From CAYLLN01 sp040901775 (lineage in GTDB: Bacteria > Planctomycetota > Planctomycetia > Pirellulales > Pirellulaceae): a stretch of 9,879 nt of DNA. The stretch covers positions 1 through 9,879 of the forward strand of contig JBBDYF010000005.1 in NCBI GenBank assembly GCA_040901775.1. Direction: 5' to 3'. Numbering within the stretch: position 1 is the stretch's first letter; every line of letters starts with the position of its first letter. The notes beneath the pieces are model-generated. The model searched no databases and had not been told where the DNA came from. It was given only the letters and a program-made list of their open reading frames with translations. Below, piece after piece: positions 6,101 to 9,879 of the stretch. Made by a program: the position numbers and the translations under genes.

Positions 6101-6127
6101 TGGCGAGCGGGAGGCGTCAGTCTCCCG
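6101..6127. repeat. Short palindromic repeat after dxs
   Basis: tggcgagcgggaggcgtcag continues into tctcccg. The arms cgggag (6108-6113) and ctcccg (6122-6127) pair around an 8-nt loop. I recall similar 'ggcgagcgggggcgtcag' units as intergenic repeats in planctomycetes. It could also end the dxs transcript, but has no T-run. Just before it, tggcaacgta occurs twice (6071-6080 and 6086-6095), the first copy spanning the dxs end. Confidence 0.5.
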
Positions 6128-6163
6128 ATGGCGCCGCCCGCCGAGCTCGGTCATCGGTCCTTC

Positions 6164-6190
6164 GTCATTTGCCGATCTGGTCATTTGCCG
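6164..6190. repeat. Direct repeat gtcatttgccg x2
   Basis: The 11-mer occurs at 6164-6174 and 6180-6190, preceded by cggtccttc. It resembles the degenerate gtcatttgtcatt-type tandem repeats that litter many planctomycete spacers. The rest of the dxs-yajC spacer (6191-6348) shows no gene. Confidence 0.45.
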
Positions 6191-6333
6191 GCAATTGAGC
6201 ACCCGATACACCCCCCACCTGCCCTTGTCCGCCGCGGCGCAAAGGTTTATGTTCTAGGAAGTTAGATGGCCTCGGTCGGAACCTGCGCGGGAGCACGCGC
6301 ATCCGGCCGTTTGCCTTTGCCATGTGCCTTTGT

Positions 6334-6340
6334 GGGGGAG
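6334..6340 (+). promoter_or_regulatory. Shine-Dalgarno site deciding the yajC start
   Basis: gggggag lies 8 nt before TTG 6349. The in-frame ATG at 6322 has no SD and would add nine residues (MCLCGGATA) unlike a YajC N-terminus. I therefore prefer TTG 6349, but ATG 6322 remains possible. Confidence 0.5.
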
Positions 6341-6348
6341 CGACTGCC

Positions 6349-6759
6349 TTGACCGATTTGTCCGATCCGGGTGGATGGCTGCCGATGGTTTTGGCCCAGG
6401 CCAAGTCTGGGGCGGGCGCGGCGCCCGCGGGCGAAGGCGGATTCACCGACCAGCTCTTCGGGAACATGATGTTCCCCATCATGCTGACGCTGCTGCTGAT
6501 GTACTTTCTGCTGATGCGGCCCGAGCAGCGGAAAAAGAAGGACATGGAAAAGCTGCTGGCCGAACTGAAGGCCAACGATCACGTCGTCACCATCGGCGGC
6601 CTCTGCGGGGTCGTGGTCAACGCTCCCAAGGAATCGAGCTACATCACGCTCCGGATCGACGACAAAACAGGCACCAAGGTTCGCGTCTTGCGAAGTGCCA
6701 TCTCGCGCATCGGCTCGCTCGACGAAGCCGCCGAGGAAGAGGCCAAGGAGAAGAAGTAG
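6349..6759 (+). CDS. yajC: Sec translocase accessory subunit YajC
   Basis: YajC is a small inner-membrane protein that associates with SecD and SecF and the SecYEG channel. It is not essential in E. coli. The product has 136 residues from TTG 6349 (145 from ATG 6322). An N-terminal Gly/Ala-rich segment is followed by one membrane helix (about 40-56, MMFPIMLTLLLMYFLLM). The family signature RPEQRKKKDMEKLLAELK (57-74) comes next, then the cytoplasmic domain NDHVVTIGGLCGVVV, residues for KVRVLRSAISRI and an acidic/lysine tail (EEEAKEKK). Family members are usually about 85-120 residues; the extra length is the N-terminal segment and the charged tail. It lies 123 nt upstream of secDF, the conserved yajC-secD-secF order, and is very likely co-expressed with it. 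Confidence 0.93.
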   Translation: MTDLSDPGGWLPMVLAQAKSGAGAAPAGEGGFTDQLFGNMMFPIMLTLLLMYFLLMRPEQRKKKDMEKLLAELKANDHVVTIGGLCGVVVNAPKESSYITLRIDDKTGTKVRVLRSAISRIGSLDEAAEEEAKEKK

Positions 6760-6775
6760 TCCGGGCCGCTCGGTC

Positions 6776-6804
6776 GGGGACGGTGCCCCTCTGAGAAAAG
6801 GGGG
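6776..6804 (+). other. Mutually exclusive hairpins between yajC and secDF
   Basis: gggg (6776-6779), cccc (6786-6789) and ggggg (6800-6804) allow two alternative stems sharing the C block: gggg-acggtg-cccc, or cccct (6786-6790) with agggg (6799-6803) around 8 nt. No T-run follows directly; T6 at 6847-6852 is 40 nt later. It could modulate read-through from yajC to secDF or only be GC-rich structure. Confidence 0.3.
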
Positions 6805-6882
6805 CCGATTCATGCTGGTTCCCTTATTTCCAGCCTTCGCGTAACGTTTTTTACGGAATTATCAGGTTAGGGACTTCCTGCC

Positions 6883-9879
6883 ATGCTTGCTGTGACTCAA
6901 CTGCCGCTGTTGCTGGCGGCCGATAATCGCCTGCTCAAGCTCGACCTCCCCCCGGTCGGCACCGAAGACTTCAGCGTGCCCGCTCTGACGCTGATCTTGC
7001 TGGGCGCGACCATCTTCTCGGTCCTATTCGGCTACTGGTTCGCACGGTCGGTGCGGATGAAGGACTACGGCTGGAAGATCGCGCTCATTTTGACGAGCTT
7101 TCTGGTGTCGCTGGCGGTGGTCCTGTTCGGCCAGTACAAGTTGGGGGTCGATCTGCAGGGAGGGGTGATCCTCGTCTATGAAATCGACGAGGTAGAGACC
7201 AACGCCCTCAACCCCAAGGGGCAAGAGGGAACCTGGGACATAGGCCGCCTGGTGCAGGTGCTGCGCGACCGGCTCAACGAAACGGGTCTCAAGGAAATCG
7301 TCGTCCGGCCGTTCGGTCCCCAGCAGATCGAGATCGTGGTTCCCGAAGTCGATCCCAAGGGAATCGAGGCGCTCAAGAAAAAGATCACGGCCGGCGGTGC
7401 GCTGCAGTTCATGATCGTGGCGAGCGAAAATCAGGACTCCCAGTTGTTCGAGCTGGCCCGCGAGCAGGCTGCGACTCCCCGGCAGCGACTGCGGCGCGAC
7501 GTGCAGGACGAAGAGGGAAACCGGATCGGGTTCTGGGCTCGCATGGGGCGCGAACAGTCGGTCGATCCCGCCACGGCCCCGTTCCGCGATCCGGGCGCTC
7601 CCCTGGGACTGATCCGCGATAGCCGCACGGGCGAAATCATCGAGCTGACGGCCCAGCAGCAGCGGGCGTTTGTCGAAGAACCCGCCGCCTTCCAGCAGTT
7701 CCTCACCCGGCAAGGCATCGGCAGCATCGACGCCCTGATGGTCTATGACGAGGAATATGCCATTCGGGGCGAAAACGACCTCGCCTCGGCCCGGGCCGAC
7801 CGCGATCAGAACCTCCGCCCCAACATCGCCTTTACGATGAAGGGGGAAGGGATCTACAAGATGGGCAACCTGACGGCCGGCAATCTGGAGCGGAAGCTGG
7901 CCATCATCTTCGACAACGAACTGAAATCGGCCGCCGTGATCCGCGACAAGATCAGCGAGCAGGGAGAAATCACCGGCGATTTTACCCAGGAAGAAGTGCA
8001 ATTCATCGTCGATGTTCTAAAGTCGGGAAGCTTGCCGGTCGTCCTGCACGAGAACCCGATCAGCGAGAACACCATCGGCGCGATCCTGGGCCTGGATACG
8101 ATCCGCAAGGGAAGCTACTCGGTCGCCGGGGCGCTGCTCGCCGTGTTGGTCTTCTTGATCGGTTACTATCGCTTCGCCGGGCTGGTGGCGGGTCTGGCGC
8201 TCACGCTGAACCTGCTGCTGACGGTCGCCTTCATGGTGATCTTTCAGGCCCCGTTCACCTTGCCCGGCCTGGCGGGGCTGGTGCTGACGGTCGGCATGTC
8301 GGTCGATGCCAACGTGCTGATCTTCGAGCGGATGCGCGAGGAGCAAGCCCGCGGCGCGACGCTGCGGATGACGATTCGCAACGGCTTCGACCGGGCCTTG
8401 TCGGCCATTATCGACGGCAACCTGACGACCCTGCTCACCGCCATCGTGCTGTATGCCATCGGCACCGATCAGGTCCGCGGGTTCGGCGCCACGTTGATCA
8501 TCGGCAACATCACCAGCATGTTTACCGCCATCTTCTGCTCGCGGGTGGTGTTCGACATCGCCGAGCGAACGCGGTGGCTGTCGAAGCTGTCGATGACGCA
8601 GCTCTTGGCGACGCCTTCAATCAATTGGTGCAAATACCTAGTTCCAGCGTCCATGGTTTCGGTCGTCGTCATCCTGATCGGGCTGGGGGCGACGGTCGCC
8701 CGCGGCCGCGGCCTGTTCGACATCGACCTGCGGGGAGGAACCTCGGTCACCTTCATCCTCAAAGAGCCGCAGAACGACGCCCAGGTGCGGCAAAAGGTCG
8801 AGGCGGTGCTGGGCGACCTGGTCGATGAGAGCACCGACAGCGCCGTCAGCTACTCCGTCAACGAAGTGCGGGTCGATACCGAACGGCCGCAGACGGTTTA
8901 TAAGGTCGATAGCTCGCTGCCCGAAGTGACCGACTTGCAGGCCAAGCTGCGCGAAGCCTTTAAGACCGAAAGCGGCGAAGGCCTAAGAACCTATCAGGTT
9001 TCGGACGTCAAGATCGACGAGAAACAACTGGAAACTCCCGCCCCGCCACCGTCGAGCGATCCCCTGGGCGAACCGCTCGGCGGTCTGCCCGAAACAAACC
9101 TGCCGGTACTTACGGTGCCGACGAACGGCGCCCAGGCCGAAGAACCGAAAGCCGAAGAACCCAAGACCGAAGAACCAAAGACGGATGCAAAAGCGGAGGA
9201 GAAACCGACTGAAGCTGCTCCGCCCGCCGCTGACGAAGGCGAAAAGCCTGAGTCGTCGGGTTGCCAGGTAGAGCCGGTCGAAGAACCCGCGGCCGAAGAA
9301 CCAGCCGCTGCCGATCCAACTCCGTCCGCTCCGGAGCCGCCCGCTCCTCCCGTCGCTTCGCCCTTCGCTCCGGCGCTGCCTGCCGGTCCCGCGGTCCCGG
9401 ACCAGCAGTATGAGACGACGGTGGTGCTCAATTTCCCCAATAGCGCGATTGCCGCCGACTCGCTGATCGACCGCCTGGAGGCGAGCGCCGCCGAGGCCAT
9501 CAACCAAGAGCCTCAGCTCACCGTGGAGGACGTCGAAAATAAAGCCTGGGACCGGAAAGACAACTCGGCCTTCGAGCAGTGGACTGTGAAGCTGCCGTTT
9601 TCCCAGGCCGATGCCCAAAAAGTGGTCGATCACCTGCAAGCCGAGATGCAGCAGGAAGTGGTCTGGCAAACGTCGAGCAAGATCGGCGGTCAGGTGTCGG
9701 TCGATACCCGCTGGCGGGCGGTCGGCGCGATGGCCGTCAGCCTGCTGGGCATCCTGGCCTACGTCTGGTTCCGCTTTCACCAGGCGATCTGGGGCATCGC
9801 GGTGATCGTCGCCCTGTTCCACGACGCCCTGATCATGCTGGGGGGACTCGCCATCAGTTACTGGCTGGCGGGACCGCTA
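6883..9879 (+). CDS. secDF: Fused protein translocase subunit SecDF (3' end beyond window)
   Basis: SecD and SecF use the proton-motive force to pull exported proteins out of SecYEG; here both are one polypeptide. The frame is open from ATG 6883 to the window end (999 codons, no stop). A TAG at 6868-6870 lies just upstream in frame, so ATG 6883 is the first possible start. Order: two N-terminal membrane helices (about 32-53 and 66-83), the SecD motif GVDLQGG (88-94), a large periplasmic region, a SecD membrane block ending in VGMSVDANVLIFERMREE (470-487) with the functionally important Asp475, the SecF first helix (VPASMVSVVVILIGLG), and FDIDLRGGTS (612-621). Then comes a Pro/Glu/Ala-rich insert (about 718-842), the rest of the SecF periplasmic part, SSKIGG (931-936), two helices and LFHDALI (978-984). 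The missing part should be the last SecF helices. An extra helix before SecD's usual first helix and the long insert make it bigger than typical SecDF (about 750 residues). Confidence 0.96.
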   Translation, partial: MLAVTQLPLLLAADNRLLKLDLPPVGTEDFSVPALTLILLGATIFSVLFGYWFARSVRMKDYGWKIALILTSFLVSLAVVLFGQYKLGVDLQGGVILVYEIDEVETNALNPKGQEGTWDIGRLVQVLRDRLNETGLKEIVVRPFGPQQIEIVVPEVDPKGIEALKKKITAGGALQFMIVASENQDSQLFELAREQAATPRQRLRRDVQDEEGNRIGFWARMGREQSVDPATAPFRDPGAPLGLIRDSRTGEIIELTAQQQRAFVEEPAAFQQFLTRQGIGSIDALMVYDEEYAIRGENDLASARADRDQNLRPNIAFTMKGEGIYKMGNLTAGNLERKLAIIFDNELKSAAVIRDKISEQGEITGDFTQEEVQFIVDVLKSGSLPVVLHENPISENTIGAILGLDTIRKGSYSVAGALLAVLVFLIGYYRFAGLVAGLALTLNLLLTVAFMVIFQAPFTLPGLAGLVLTVGMSVDANVLIFERMREEQARGATLRMTIRNGFDRALSAIIDGNLTTLLTAIVLYAIGTDQVRGFGATLIIGNITSMFTAIFCSRVVFDIAERTRWLSKLSMTQLLATPSINWCKYLVPASMVSVVVILIGLGATVARGRGLFDIDLRGGTSVTFILKEPQNDAQVRQKVEAVLGDLVDESTDSAVSYSVNEVRVDTERPQTVYKVDSSLPEVTDLQAKLREAFKTESGEGLRTYQVSDVKIDEKQLETPAPPPSSDPLGEPLGGLPETNLPVLTVPTNGAQAEEPKAEEPKTEEPKTDAKAEEKPTEAAPPAADEGEKPESSGCQVEPVEEPAAEEPAAADPTPSAPEPPAPPVASPFAPALPAGPAVPDQQYETTVVLNFPNSAIAADSLIDRLEASAAEAINQEPQLTVEDVENKAWDRKDNSAFEQWTVKLPFSQADAQKVVDHLQAEMQQEVVWQTSSKIGGQVSVDTRWRAVGAMAVSLLGILAYVWFRFHQAIWGIAVIVALFHDALIMLGGLAISYWLAGPL

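Noticed and set aside
7024..8001. 325-residue minus-strand ORF
   Set aside because: It is antisense to the SecD part of secDF, where the + frame has clear conserved motifs.
8983..9822. 279-residue minus-strand ORF with Phe/Gly/Arg-rich stretches
   Set aside because: It is the reverse reading of the low-complexity Pro/Glu insert of SecDF. The apparent repeats are inherited from that insert.

Overview
The window looks like part of a planctomycete genome, probably Pirellulales-like, and from a draft or metagenome assembly because it carries a 10-N gap. Four signs point there: a small lipoprotein with a carboxypeptidase-regulatory-like fold, a decayed ISAzo13-type ('Rhodopirellula transposase') element, short GC-rich repeats of the kind that crowd planctomycete intergenic DNA, and a fused SecD-SecF protein. 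Every convincing gene is on the + strand.

Layout. 1-216 is repeat-rich non-coding DNA ahead of a small secreted lipoprotein gene (217-666). 667-919 is non-coding and holds a candidate promoter. ispH follows (920-1852). 1853-2689 has no intact gene: it holds a 673-bp internally deleted transposon with 34-bp imperfect terminal inverted repeats, abutted on the right by a palindromic repeat. Then come xseB (2690-3025), ispA (3132-4031), a three-unit tandem repeat (4030-4107) that starts inside the ispA stop codon, and dxs (4152-6081), which contains the assembly gap inside a palindrome. A repeat-bearing spacer (6082-6348) leads to yajC (6349-6759) and a secDF fusion (6883 to beyond the window end).

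How the genes work together. ispH, ispA and dxs are three steps of one route. Dxs makes 1-deoxyxylulose 5-phosphate, the entry to the MEP pathway. IspH makes IPP and DMAPP at its end. IspA condenses these to farnesyl diphosphate for quinones, hopanoid or squalene-type lipids and cell-wall carriers. The order xseB-ispA-dxs is a classic bacterial arrangement, also seen in E. coli. YajC and SecDF are membrane partners of the Sec translocase and form a second conserved block. The core genes are ordinary housekeeping genes.

The unusual content lies between and inside them. One repeat family occurs at two loci in both orientations. A transposon remnant keeps its ends but has lost its catalytic core. 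A palindrome apparently interrupts dxs exactly where the assembly broke. SecDF carries a long Pro/Glu/Ala-rich insert. I found no CRISPR array, tRNA, rRNA, or obvious novel multi-gene system.
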